From: Ustulina deusta
Taxonomy: Eukaryota > Ascomycota > Sordariomycetes > Xylariales > Xylariaceae
Length of the DNA: 64,000 nt
NCBI GenBank assembly: GCA_023159155.1
Contig: JAJNNX010000001.1
Coordinates: forward strand, 1,302,001 to 1,366,000
Direction of reading: 5' to 3'
The position numbers and the translations under genes were made by a program. The notes under the pieces were generated by a model. It worked only from the letters and a program-made list of their open reading frames with translations, did no database searches and had not been told where the DNA came from. Within the stretch, counting starts at the first letter, position 1. The number at the start of each line of letters is the position of its first letter. Of this stretch, positions 1 through 11,678 are shown piece after piece.

Positions 1-3000
1 CTTGGGGTGTAAGAAATGTCTTGTGGCCTAGGGGCGTATTTCGCAGGAACAATAGCGGGGTCGAGGAGCGCATCATCTCCTTTTTCCAGCAATTGTGTTA
101 TATCTATACTCTCACCAGCTGCGATAGGAGTCGAGTGACTGGGTGTTACGCAGTCCATGTCTACTTCTTTACGGAGGACATGATCGATATCGACAGCGGA
201 GAAGTAAGCGCATGCCTGAGGAAGATCGTCGATCCCGACCTGTTGAGCAAACATTGCTCGTGTCCAGAGGTTAGAGACTTGAAGTGCCATGGCAGCTCGG
301 TATTTATCTTCGTTTTTGACGAGGTAGCGAATCTCATCGTGCACCGAGATGGCGAGGCGAGCGTCGATGTTGAAACGTCTGATGAGGTAGTCCATCGAGA
401 CTATGAGAAGATGGAGGTAGTCAACACCGGACGATTGAATTGCCCAATTGATCCGAGAGGTGAGGTAAGCACCTTTGCTGATAAACCTGCCCATAAGCGC
501 TTCGGTGATGCCAGCTCCAAGGACAGGAGTCCGTGGTCGATCCTGCTCTGCGAACTCCTCTAGTTTGTTGAAGACGAAGGATTCAGTGCCTCCCCTCCAA
601 AAAGGCCGGTTATGGAGCGTTTTACGAACAGTCTTAGTCCCTTTCGTAGTGGCATAGAGCTTGCCAGCAACATTGGCCGTCTCCTGTTCTGACAAGCTAG
701 GGTTGAACTGCCTCAGTAAAGTAGATGCAAATTTGAGTCCAGCACCATAGATTCGCCCGTAGTTGAATACCTTGGCATCATTTCGCGTGATGCCCAGGAT
801 GGAAGCAGTGCGGGAGTGTAGATCGGTTCCTGCAGCTTTAGTTCCTTCGAGTGTCATGAAACCAATAGCATTGCCTCCATGAAGCTTGAAAGTAGCATCG
901 CCAATAACACTGGCGATCCAGAGCTCTTCTGAATCAACATCAGCGCCCACGAATGAATATCCGGGCGGTGCCTTGACCATTGCTTTTAATTCTGAGCCAA
1001 CTCTGTTTTTCTTTGCGTTGCTCGCCGTCAACCAAGTATTCTCAACAGCCCTCCGTGTAATGGTCCCCATAGGAATGATTTGGGGTAGGATATATCCCTG
1101 TTCTGGAGACATAGTATTTGGTGCCTTGTCTGATTCATACACAACCATCTGCGACTTGATTCGGTCTCGAGCGCTAATCCAGTAAGAACATGATGCATTC
1201 ATGTCAAGCGCTTCTTTGGCATACGCATACTCGGAGGAGAGAGTTCCTTTATCGAAATACGCAAGGTAGCCTTTAGCTAATGGATTGGCGCATCTTGCAG
1301 TCGGCCCATCCTTGTGGGGCAGTTTGAAGTATAATCCTTCCATATCGTTTTGTAACGCCTCGATAGGTTCGTCAGAGAAGTCACACCGAACAAGCTGTGT
1401 GGCACTATATTTTGACCCGTCTGCAAGCGGCACCCTAAATGTCCAGCCGTACTTATCAGACCAATGTAACGGATAGCCATCCCAAGCAAGTCGAAGAAGA
1501 AGAGGCGCTATGCGTGTTCTGACTGTCAGGTTCATGGGTCCGTCGCTCTTTTGAAATAAACCCTTGTACCACTGGGGCATGCCCGGCTTCTTCTGTCGGG
1601 CAGCAGGCCTAGGCGGGTCGCCTTTCTTCTTTCCTTTGACCATCCTGATCTCTTGGCCGGACCAGTCTAGTTGCTTCAACCATGGATCCGTGCTCCATTT
1701 CTGCTCGTCGTTCTTGATCTTTAGTGCCTTGTCCGTTAGGCCTATCAACCGCTCCTGGATAGCATCGGATAGCTTGTGATATGTCGCTTCTGCGTTCGCG
1801 ATATACGCATCCCAGGATTTGTCGACGGGTAGGATAACGGAGGAAAGATGACGTAATGCAGCGAAGCTAACAGGGTGTGGGCAGACGTGTAAAAAATTGG
1901 GAAAAACAATCTTGTACACTCGATGTGTGATGGCTACATCCGCAGCGCAATAATCCAGCAGTTGATCGAGCTTATTCACAAGACTCTCACGATCCAACTC
2001 GCCGAAATCGTTTCGTATTTCCTTATCAATGGTAGTATTGAGATGAAACTTAGCAACATCCCTGAGTGAATTAATTGAGCTTCGCTCGACCCAGAGTTCT
2101 GCTTCATCATCGTGCAAAGTGTCGCTCGCCAAGAGATTCGCAAGATCCAAATCATTAGTTTCCTTAGCGATCTTGTCCCGGAGTTCCCGGCTCTTTTTAT
2201 GCTTCATCCATGTCGGTCGTTGTTGAGAACACATGCCATTCACAGCTGCATGCATCGACATGGTGTCTAGGAAGGCGTTCCTCGTCTGCTTCAAGTCGTA
2301 TTCTTCGAGGATGCGAGCGCGATCGTAACCGATGTTGTGGCCTACAACGACCCTATCCCGGCTAGGAGGACCCAATGGAATCAAGTGCTTGTCGGTCTTC
2401 GATTCACCCAGTAGCCAAGGCGAAAGCCAAGCATACCAAGCAGTCGGACTCACGGCACAAGCCATGACAGCAAATGAACTCACCTTCCACATGACCTCGA
2501 CGTCGAAACAGAGCATGTTCTCATCAGGAGCTTCGACGGGTGTTGGCTCAGACTCGTCCACAGGATATTCGACGGGTGTTGGCTCAGACTCGTCCACAGG
2601 ATATCTCGTCCAACCACTACGCCGTATCCATTTCTTCGGACGAGGAGGCGCGTTCGCTATGGCAAATCGCTTCGCATAACTCAAGAAAGGCTCAGAACAA
2701 TCGGCACCAAGTTTGTAGAAATGTTCGTCCAGCGTGTCGCCCTGGATTGGGGGGACGTCGAAAGCAATGGGCGCGGTGTTGTCGGTGTTCTTGCCGAGGA
2801 GGTTGTGGCGGCGCAGGTGATCTCTAGCCAGACTAACGAGCTCCTCGGGCGGCGGAGGGCTTTCGTTGGGGAAGATTTGCTTGTGCATATGGGCACTCAG
2901 GTGTTGCACGCCTACCTCGTTGAATCGAGCGTCGGACGGGACTGGGAATGGAGGTCTTAGCCAACGATCAACTCGACACAGGACTTCTCGGGGGACTGAC

Positions 3001-3196
3001 TGGCTAGGGATGCAGGGCGCGCTCGGGACGGCGCGCCGTCAGAAGCTTGGGGAACAGTCGCGGCGACGCTGGTCTGCCATCTTGGATGCGACAGCCAGGG
3101 CCGGCGCAGTCGATGACATTGCGCACGATGCCTCGCCAGGCGCACGAAGCTCGCAGTCGGCGCGGCTCTGATGTGGCTGCTAGCGTGATGTAGCAT
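1..3196 (-). CDS. MIP1: Mitochondrial DNA polymerase gamma catalytic subunit (3' end off left edge)
   Basis: This is a family A polymerase that replicates mitochondrial DNA. The minus frame is open from about 3038 to the left edge. The exonuclease motif FDVE lies near 2495-2510, and an exo II-like motif (VGHNIGYDRAR) near 2317-2350. Polymerase motif A (GADVDSEELW) is at about 921-950, motif B (NDAKVFNYGRIYGAG) at about 738-785, and motif C (HDEIRYLV) at about 318-345. The last residues visible are DISYTPK, so the C-terminal tail, perhaps 200 residues, lies outside. The N-terminus from ATG 3196 is Arg/Ala/Ser-rich, like a mitochondrial presequence, but sits one frame away from the body. The two frames would join if the run of five G at 2990-2994 had one more base. 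Otherwise the first in-frame ATG is 2888, which would drop the conserved FNEVGVQHLS stretch. A 12-residue acidic tandem repeat precedes the exonuclease domain. Confidence 0.95.
2534..2605. repeat. 36-bp tandem duplication inside MIP1
   Basis: Two adjacent copies of a 36-bp unit (2534-2569 and 2570-2605) differ only at the last base. On the minus strand each copy encodes 12 residues, a Pro/Glu/Asp-rich segment containing PVDESEPTPVE. The duplication keeps the frame and lies just upstream of the exonuclease FDVE motif. It is a probable length-variable linker. Confidence 0.9.
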
Positions 3197-4799
3197 TGCT
3201 GCCGCGCGCGAGGAACATGGCGGGTGGGGAGAGGGGTGTCGAGATTCTTGGTGAGGACTTCACGGGAAAAACTGAATTACGTGACGGTGACGATAAAAAA
3301 TGTCTGGCGGGCTAATCTAATCTGCCCAGGTAGGTTAGACTACCTATTATCTATACGCCTATCAGGTGTGCCGGCGTGACGGTGACGGCGACGGTTTCTA
3401 GACCGGGTGGGGTGATGCAAGCCGTAAGCTCCGCTCAGCTGGGTGGCAGCTGGCGTATCCATCTATCTGGGTTAGATGCATACCTCCTTTGCTGGGTAGC
3501 TTAGGGGTTAGGTACCTGAGGTAGGTAAGGTGGGCAGGCAGGGCGACCGTAGACCCAACTACTACAACCTTTAGCCAGTACCTCGTTCGCTTCAATATAC
3601 ACGCACACTTCTCGTTCATTATCAAATAGACATGACGGAGCACCACTAAGCTTATCTAGTCTCTTAGGGACCTCTGACCTCTCACAAATAGCGTGGCGGC
3701 ATAGCTCATCTCGTGATTGGTTTCCCCGGCCGACAAGTGTCTTGGATCAGGCAAGACAAGCGTGCGTATTGTGTGTATCCTCATGGTATGAGCAGCAGCG
3801 CCTCAGTCAAGATAACCCGCAACCCCGTTTGGATCGAGCATTTCCCCGGCCGCCGGACTCAGGCGAAAATAATCTCCTTTCACTTCCTGTGAGCTGCCCG
3901 AGCACTGTCATTGAGATCCACAACTTGCTGACAAGGGGCCTGTTCTCGACGCGGGCTGAGGAGAGTTGTCGTTGGAGAAATCGAAAGCTACCTGGTATGC
4001 AGCTTATTGGCATCGCCTGGGCCAGCGCTCATGTTGTTGTATACATGACCAAATCGTTTCGGTGGAAAGCGCAAGCCCCAACTTCATTATCAGCACTGGC
4101 CGTAAATATTTGAAAACGCCCCGGGGGAGTGTTTGCTCCGTATCCCACCATGTGGCGATCGTTCCAGCTACGGCGGCCAGTCTTAAACATCGCTGTAGAT
4201 ACGCGCGACATTCCTGACCCCATGGTGCCGAGCCGAAACGATATATCGAATTGTTTCTGAAATCACTTCCAGCTCCTTCAGCTCACCACCCCAGTCGAAT
4301 CCATCGCTATCAATCTAGGCGACTTTCATATTAGGGAGAGTCAAACGAGTCCCGTCTAGAAACAGGACTCGTTCTCTCACCCAGTAATGACTGACTCCAC
4401 ATGCAGATGGCCACCATTTTGGTTCGTCCAGTTCATGGGACGATCCATTGGTCACACGAGCTCCGAAGCTCGACTCCACGTATTCCATGAGTGAGATGTG
4501 AAGACAGTTGCACGAGATGTTAGCATGCAGTCAGGGTTTCACGGGTAGACAGACCCTTGGCGCTGCTCATGTCCATGAATGATGTTCTCTGAGGAGTTTC
4601 GGCTTCGACGTTGGTTACGGCCGTGAAGCCACGGCTGGGTCCTTCCCTAAGACGGCGATAAGAACTAATTTAGGGTAGCAAAGGTAGTATTTAGATCCAA
4701 CCCCATACCCCGATGTATGCCCAAGGGTAGTTCCTGGAAATAGCTGAAGCCATAACCCGCAAAGACCTTGATCTGCCCGTCTAGCAGCACCCGAGCAAA
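3197..4799. other. Intergenic, divergent promoter region between MIP1 and the MFS gene
   Basis: No gene is supported here. Short frames on both strands show no family motif, and several begin at TTG or GTG rather than ATG. The stretch must contain the promoters of the divergently transcribed polymerase gamma and MFS genes. The part at 3320-3530 is rich in AGGTAGGT/ACCTACC motifs that recur in other spacers of the window. Confidence 0.6.
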
Positions 4800-6652
4800 A
4801 TGACATCGCGGCCATCCTCCATTGTACACCAAGATAAACAGACTGATGAGCTACCGCACCTCGGAACTCATAGATACAGTACCGTAGGAGCGATGCGGAA
4901 TCTCCCGACGACACGCACAGACTATCACAGAGATGGTACTCCCGTATCCATCAGAACGATAAGAACCGATTTTAAATTTGACGGGATCATAGCAAGTGAC
5001 AGTTGTGATCTGGAAAAGAGAAGCCCACGGGACCAGCGCGCCTATATTTTCCTGGGGAAGCCAATGAGTTTCTCCCATGAGCTGGCTTTTTTGGCGGTGG
5101 TCTCGACAGCTAACTTCACACCTCGTGGGTATTCTTCAATCAGTTCAAATCCCTTCGTCCGAACAACTTTTCTTTGCACTACTCCCGCCAGACACTCTTA
5201 TTCGAATGGATTTAACCGTTGCTCCTAGACTCGGGGTTTCATCAAACACTTTGCATACTACAGCTCATAGCAGCCGACCTAGGCGCCATGCAACCTGCAC
5301 AACTTGTATGGCTAATGGCTGGGTACGGCCTCACAGTAGGGGCATTCATCCTTCTCGCAGGGAGGTTAGGTGACATCTATGGCTATAAACGACTCTTTCT
5401 TATTGGCAACCTCTGGTTTGCATTATCTTCGCTACTAGCAGGCTTTGCCGTTTTCATACCCATCCAGATTTCGACGTATCGTCAGACTCGCTATGTCGTC
5501 TTTTTGCTTGCTCGCCTTTTGCAAGGCATTGGCCCTGCACTGATGATCCCCAATGGGGTCGCTCTTCTGGGCGTGACGTATGTGCCGGGCCCTAGAAAGG
5601 CCATGCTGTTCGCTATTTTTGGTGCCATGGCCCCCGCGTCCGCAATCATCAGTCCGGCTATTACAGGTCTCTTCGCGTTGCTCTGGTGGCCGTACGCGTT
5701 CTGGGCTTTCGCTATTGTATTGGTTGGGATAACATTGGCTGGCCTATACGTGATCCCAGACCCTTCGGTTACAGCTGAAAGGGGCGAAGAGAATATCGGT
5801 GCAGGCCAAAACCATCAGGGATTCCTCAATCTATGCGCAGAGCTTGATGTCTTAGGAGCTTTGACCGGCGTCTCAGGCTTGGTTTTTGTCAGCGTAGCCT
5901 TGAACCAAGGCTCTCTAGCTGGTTGGAGGAACGTGTACGTGTCAGTGATATTAGTTACCGGCATTCTACTCTGCGCGACGTTTGTCCTTATCGAGAAACG
6001 TGCTCGTAAACCCCTTATTCCTCTCGAAGCTCTCAACATGGGCGTTTGCTTCGTGTTAGCAGCTATTGGGTGCGGTTGGGGCTGCTTCGGCATATACATT
6101 TTCTACATATGGGAGTTTTATGAGGTGCTGCGCGGCGCCTCGCCGCTTCTTGCCACAGCCTGGCACAGCCCGATTCTTGTGTCCGGCATTGCGGCCGCCC
6201 TGACTACAGGGTTCATCATCCATCGAGTCGGCCCCGCCGTTGTGATGGCGCTTGCTCTTCTGGCCTTCACGGTTGGCGTCACGCTGATTGCTACTGCCCC
6301 CATTGGCCAGTCGTATTGGTTGCAGACGTTCTTTTGCAATATCATCATTACTTGGGGCATGGATCTGAGCTTTCCTGCTGCCACACTCATGCTCTCGGAC
6401 TTGGTGGCACCAGAGCACCAGGGTATTGCAGCCAGTCTTGTCACAACTGTCATTAATTATAGTGGTGCTCTCGCTCTCGGTGTCGCTGGTGCTGTGGAAC
6501 TCCATGTTAATGAGGGGGGGCGGACGCCAGAGAACACACTAAGAGGTTATAGAGGCGCTTGGTATTTGGGCGCTGGCTTAGGTGCCACGGGCTTCCTTAT
6601 CAGCCTCCTATTTGTCTACCGGTTCTCGAGGCCGTTTCGAGTTGCAGCTTGA
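4800..6652 (+). CDS. MFS transporter, DHA2 drug:H+ antiporter-like
   Basis: This is a proton-coupled membrane exporter or permease of the fungal ATR1/AMF1-like DHA2 group; the substrate is unknown. I join exon 1 (4800-5124) and exon 2 (5229-6652). The donor is GTGGGT at 5125, the acceptor TAG at 5226-5228, and the intron is 104 bp. The phase matches (C + AC gives His) and restores TM1 (SHELAFLAVVSTANF, then GFHQTLCILQ). Without this join the long frame has only a TTG start. MFS motif A is GRLGDIYGYKR in the loop after TM2, and multiple hydrophobic segments follow to the end. Starts at 4800 (582 aa) or 4893 (551 aa) are both in frame and I cannot choose between them. It faces MIP1 across a shared intergenic region and is followed by a long gene-poor block with a P450 relic. 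Confidence 0.87.
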
Positions 6653-8491
6653 CAAAATTCGCGCAAAGCCCGACGATGTCAGATAAGGGCGCCAATCCAC
6701 GTCGATACGTTGCTCGATTTTCTCTACTATTCAGCGGTCTTCCGGTTTAAAGGGCATTCGACCTAGGTGCATACATGTTCGTACAGATATGATGATTTCT
6801 ATTTACCCTTGTTCCTAGATAGGCGTCTCATAAACTGTCGGGTTCACGTTATATTAGGCCTCAGATATACACTAGAAATCTATATAGATGCAAATTTCTT
6901 TATACTTCAATCAAACTGGCAGGCGTTCACGAGGCTTGGGCAAACTCCGCAATCGCATTAGTCTAGAAATATTTTTCTGTGCGCTGATGTTTCCCTTCCA
7001 CGAACAAATAGCCACCATCAAGCTTGAAAAGTCGTGTCCAAACAGACATGGGTTTCATCGCCTCTGCCTATGTGCCTATTGGTCGTATTACGATCTCCCG
7101 TTGGAATACAATGAAGTCAATGGTAGTTCTGCTTTAAATCATGCGTAATACGCAGAATAACAGGTCCTGGGAAAGCACGTGCGCAAAGCATGAGACAAGA
7201 CAAGAAAAAGTTCAATCATGAAGTCATCGTGCCGTGGTCTCGGGCCGCAAAAGCCCAATATTCTTGATTTATCCTGTGCAAATTCCGCCAGAAATGGCTG
7301 GTGTCACAAGAAACGTCTGGGGGGGTCGGGTATCTCATCACATCCGCGGGTGGCACGACAGGACGTGAATCTACCTCATCGGCCCAGATAACCGTCCACA
7401 CACATACGCTCTCATGCCACAGTGGCTCGGCTTGCTGCAGATATCGTGCTTGGGATAGGGGTGTGTTGCCGCGGCGCCGCGGTGCCGCATGGCTTTGTTC
7501 CCAGCAACCGGGAATGTTCTGTCTGCTCTGTCCTCTTGTGTTGAGATCTCTATATGGCCCCGGGCGAGCGTGGGATCTGTGTGATCTGTGTGAAGGTATT
7601 CAGGAATCCTGGGAGGTCTGTGTCACGATGTTCCAGTCAATCTGGGGAAGTACTCGGTTTCGAGGGTGTTCTGAGCTTGCAGGGCCAGGCCCATGCGGAT
7701 TGGGTCTTAGAGGTCTATGTAAGTAAGCAGTGTTGCATGTGTTGCGTGATCGGTGGACTGTCTCCTATCAGTTACGTCCCCTGCTATAGAGGATGCTGTT
7801 GTACTTGCATGCTCACGTACTCTGCGTCTGGCAGCTGTTTTGCACTACAGGCTTTCATAGCCATGCTACCTTTCTAACGGCGGTAAGGTTGTGTTCTTGT
7901 TTCACATCTACTCGACTTGATGACAAGTGCACCACTTCTTGGAGCCATTCGAACACGAACCCGGCACTTGGGTCTTGGCCAGAGGTGCCTCTACTTTCTA
8001 CGCCCCCGCCACCATATGTTGGGGAGTACTCTCGCTTTCATACTCTAAGCGAACCTATGCTGTCTCGACAATATTATCTGCATTATGCACTACTCCTGTA
8101 TTACTTGCGGATGCAACTAGCCATGTCGGCCGAGTCTCTTTTACCGTCGTAGCAATATCTATCCGCATCTTTTCGGGCACACGTCGCCAAAGCGCACAAA
8201 CGCTGTGTTATTCATGTGAAAAATTCCTGCGGGTTGCCAATATACTAGGCATTATTATTTCCATTTTGAACGGTTCTGAACTCACATAAATGTTACCTTT
8301 GGCCTGTATTGGATTATATCTTCAGGCTATGACTACCTACTGACCCTGTCATGGTTGTTCCGTTCAAATATGGGGAGCTAAGAGGATGACGTTGAACATG
8401 AACGCAAATGCAATGTACTACTCAGTGCAATAGCAACAGTTATATCTGGTATCACCAGCAGTGGTAACTGTGGCAGTACTCCTTGGCCCAA
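6653..8491. other. Gene-poor stretch downstream of the MFS gene
   Basis: No gene is supported. The only frame of note is at 7927-8289 (+). It starts at a non-conserved ATG, is hydrophobic in its middle (for example STILSALCTTPVLLADA) and could be a membrane-protein remnant, but it matches no family I recognise. The rest has scattered stops in all frames. Confidence 0.5.
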
Positions 8492-9227
8492 CTAATGACT
8501 CATAGATACCACACACCCGTCAGCACAGGATACCACTAAAGTTAAGTTTTGCCCTTCACTTCTAACTTTGATTCCAGCCTCTGCATCTGATATTGCGATG
8601 TTTGGGGATAGCTGGACAAGACGTGCCACAGTGTATGATGCTTCAAGCAAGGCGAAATCTTCTATACATTGCCCTGGGATTCGGTACATACCATTTAATC
8701 TAGTTCAACAAGTTGAAAAAATAGTCGATACTGACGACCCAGAGATATCCTCGGCCCGCGATTGAAATGTAAGTAACGTAGATTTTGATGCCTTTCAGCT
8801 CGTCGCCCTCCCACTCATCCGGCCGAAATTCCCCTGCGTCTTTGCCATATATAACTTTGAGTCGATGCATGATGTAGACGCAGTACCCAACAGCTTGGCC
8901 TTTTCTTTAAGAACACAGGCAGATACCCGTCCAGGCCCCCACCCACAGGGAGTGGTGTCGGTGTGATTGCTGCTCGAGGATTGATGGGGACCGAAGGCGA
9001 AGGACTTGAAGTGGAGATAGTCGTTGTCAGCATTTCATATAGACGCTCAACAGCTGGGAACGATAGATTTACCTTGTTTGAGAACCAAGCCTAAATAGTA
9101 CGGCATTCGTTTTAATTCCTCTCTGGAGGGTGATTGCCGCGTCCGGCTTAAGACCGACAACGTCTACTATCTCATTCTCGAGCCTCTCGAGAACATGCTG
9201 GAAGAAGATGCCTACGCGGCGTGGTGG
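8492..9227 (-). pseudogene. Cytochrome P450 relic (CYP52-like type), multiply frameshifted
   Basis: Four collinear pieces of the C-terminal half of a P450 lie in changing frames. At 9227-9072 are HVLERLENEIVDVVGLKPDA and ITLQRG, typical of the region before the K helix. At about 9033-8915 are SVPINPRAAI and LPVGGGLDG, which follow the ExxR region. At 8906-8703 are [14 protein letters not shown] and [13 protein letters not shown], the PERF-like region. At 8698-8492 are ALLEASYTVARLVQ and LTLVVSCADGC, the C-terminal end. The pieces are separated by frameshifts and stops. The haem-binding loop reads NGMYRIPGQCIEDFA, so the expected R-x-C-x-G cysteine is absent. Order and spacing are those of a microsomal alkane or fatty-acid hydroxylase-type P450. 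No N-terminal half is recognisable upstream (9.25-10.4 kb). It is non-functional. Confidence 0.82.
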
Positions 9228-11459
9228 CTACCATCCCGATAGAATAACCTCTTTGGTCGAGCTCGCCAGGTGCTATCAACTGTAAGGAAGATTTAGCAAA
9301 AGCATGGAAATGTGCGACGAGGCAATCTCGGGCCTAGAGTGCATCCTTTCACGCAGATCTTAATTGACGCGCGGGCGCAGATGGTAGGGTGGAGAGACTC
9401 GGGGGTCCATGCAACAGATTCGGTTGCGAAATCCCCAGAGCATTTATTCAAACTGTAAAAATAGGTAAGCCATATATTGGGCAGTTCGTATATGGCTAGA
9501 ATATCCCGCATATAGTAATGGGGCCAAAGGCATGGCGGCGGAGGGGGCGGCGACAATCCGGAACGCATTAGTCAAAATCCTGTATAACACGACTCACATC
9601 GGCGTTGTTGGCACACCGCTATGCTCCGTTCTGCCCGACAGCAACATAGATGCGTACATCGAGCGGAGGCGTGTTTCGTGGAAACTCCCAGCGATCTCGC
9701 CCTAGTGTTGTCGTCGCAGTTGGGGGTCTCTTTGCTGACATGACCAGATACCAGTAGGCAGAGAACGACCATGCACCGCGCCCCCAACATTGACCAGGTT
9801 CTCCAGCGTCCTACTTTGGACCCGTTTTATATAAAGGCTGTTGGGTCTGGTGTCAGGTTTGGGTTATTGGTTAATAGCGCTTGGACCCCGACTGTACAGA
9901 TAAATTCAAGGCAAAGTCAATCTGTCGTGCGATTTCTCGGCAATCCGGAATTGAAGCCCAGTCTGCGAGCCTTCTAACTCTAGAATATCAGCTACACGCC
10001 ACTTTGAATAATTTACATGTAATCCTACCCAGTGAGGAGGTAGCCCACCGTGATTGTATTCGTGTAGTGCGCCGCAAGGGGTCCTTTATACCTAAAAGCT
10101 TAAACCTTGGCCTGCTCGACGGAAGAAGTACGCCCTCGAGAGCAACCTAGAGGAAGTGCTCCCCAAGTCGCGAATGGCTTCCGACCGGCAAGAGGGATGC
10201 CCGCCTTATAAAAGTCACCCGGAAGAATTGACTGAAGCGTTGAGGCCACCTCCGTTCGTAAGCCACGATCATCGAGTTCCGCCTCCACTCCAGCATCCAG
10301 ACAACCGATCTCTAGCGGGACTTAGAAGCGATTTACCCGCGTCACATTATACTCGACGAGGTGGCTTATGGCTTTTGACGTGTACTGGGCCAATATAAAC
10401 TTTGAAACCAAGATGACCTCGAGGTAGCTTAGGTAGTCCTGGGTGGATTGATATATGACAACCAGAATAATGAGAGTGTTGTATTCGTTATTACTAGAGA
10501 TCGCTAGTGTAGTTCTACGCTCCTTGAGTGACATTGCATATGAATAATATAGCTAGCCTAACATAGGTCAATAAACTACATCTAATTACATTAGGATTTC
10601 ACTATATATTAGGTCTTGTCTTTTCTGATATATCTAGGTTAGAGTTTTATTGGCATGGGCAGTCGATTTTAAGCAATGTTGTGACAAACTATCATACAAA
10701 TAGACTTCTGTACATAGTTGAGACGAGTCCACGAGGCTGTCAGGGACTTTTGTACCAAAACAATGGCCTTGCACCTGCTACACGTACAGCGGTACTGACA
10801 AACATGCCTGAAAAAAAATGAGTGAGGCTATACAGAATGGTATGCCCAGTATGGAAGTAGTACCCCACAGAAAAATATAAAGACAACGACAAAGTAGACA
10901 GAGCAGCAAATACTCTAATGTAGATATACACGCAATAGGCCGCGATATCCCGAAAATTATATCAAAATTGGATTTCTATAGCCTGTTTAACCATACGCAA
11001 GGAGAGGTTTGATATACCATGATGGAAATAATATAGTATTTTCTAAAGTATCATAATTGTAATCGAGAGTGCCTCGTCATCGCTACATGCAAGCCGCTAG
11101 TATCGTGTCTTTTAAAGTAAGGGAGAGCTCGGTACGACTTGGGTTTTGGCTAGAAGATTCTTATCTCGCAGCCACACGTAGACATTGTATTCAACAGAGC
11201 AAGGTACGTACCCAGACTACCTACGTAAGGGACTGGTGTTGTGGCCAGGTCAATCACTGAGCAAACGCGGCACGCGTGACACGGGACGCGTAACAGTAGC
11301 CAGGGCAACTACCTATTGTTGCCTGAGGATTCCACCACCTACCACCTGGGCCTTATAATTAACATTAACAGGTCTGCTCAATAACAAGCATCAATGGCCT
11401 GGTGGTAGAGTTCGCCCTCCACAACCACCAGAAACCATATTCAGAAACGGTCCCAGCTA
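9228..11459. other. Gene-free, partly AT-rich stretch
   Basis: No gene is supported. If the P450 relic once had an N-terminal half it should lie at about 9.25-10.4 kb on the minus strand, but I see no recognisable P450 sequence there. The part at 10.4-11.1 kb is AT-rich with stops in every frame. Confidence 0.5.
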
Positions 11460-11527
11460 GGCTTCAGCCCCTGTTGTGGGGGGATCCCCAGGGCCCTGGG
11501 GATCCCCCCAAACAGGAACTGAAGCCC
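11460..11527. repeat. Long near-perfect palindrome
   Basis: A perfect 34-bp palindrome (11477-11510, centred on GGGCCC) consists of G-run, ATC, C-run arms. It is flanked by further matching arms (GGCTTCAG..CCTGTT on the left against AACAGG..CTGAAGCC on the right, with two mismatched bases and one unpaired base). The whole could fold as a hairpin with arms of about 33 bp and almost no loop. It is a possible fold-back element or solo terminal structure, and no coding frame accounts for it. Confidence 0.9.
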
Positions 11528-11589
11528 CCTGCGGCGCAACAGTGCTGGACAACGACCGCAAAGAAATACCCGTCAATGCGAAAGCAGGG

Positions 11590-11678
11590 CGCGTTGTAGC
11601 TTAGGGGCTTGGAAAAACACCTAAGGCAAGGCGTATAATAACATCGGTTCGATTCCCATCGATGTTCTTTTTTTTTTT
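11590..11678 (+). repeat. tRNA-like element with Pol III box B, hairpin and T run (SINE or pseudo-tRNA candidate)
   Basis: A box A-like TAGCTTAGGGGC (11597-11608) is followed at tRNA-like spacing by a good box B, GTTCGATTC (11647-11655). Box B lies in a 7-bp hairpin (AACATCG 11640-11646 with CGATGTT 11660-11666), followed by about 12 T residues. The acceptor stem pairs poorly and no convincing anticodon arm is visible, so a working tRNA is unlikely. A tRNA-derived repeat or decayed tRNA fits better. Confidence 0.35.

Noticed and set aside
21..563. 180-codon plus-strand open frame
   Set aside because: It opens with TTG-like context, has no motif, and lies opposite the polymerase gamma catalytic core (motif C), so it is an antisense shadow.
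2941..3010. Possible mini-intron (GTCAGT..CTAAG) to explain the MIP1 frame break
   Set aside because: It would be 45 bp, below usual fungal intron size, and divisible by three, so it would not correct the frame.
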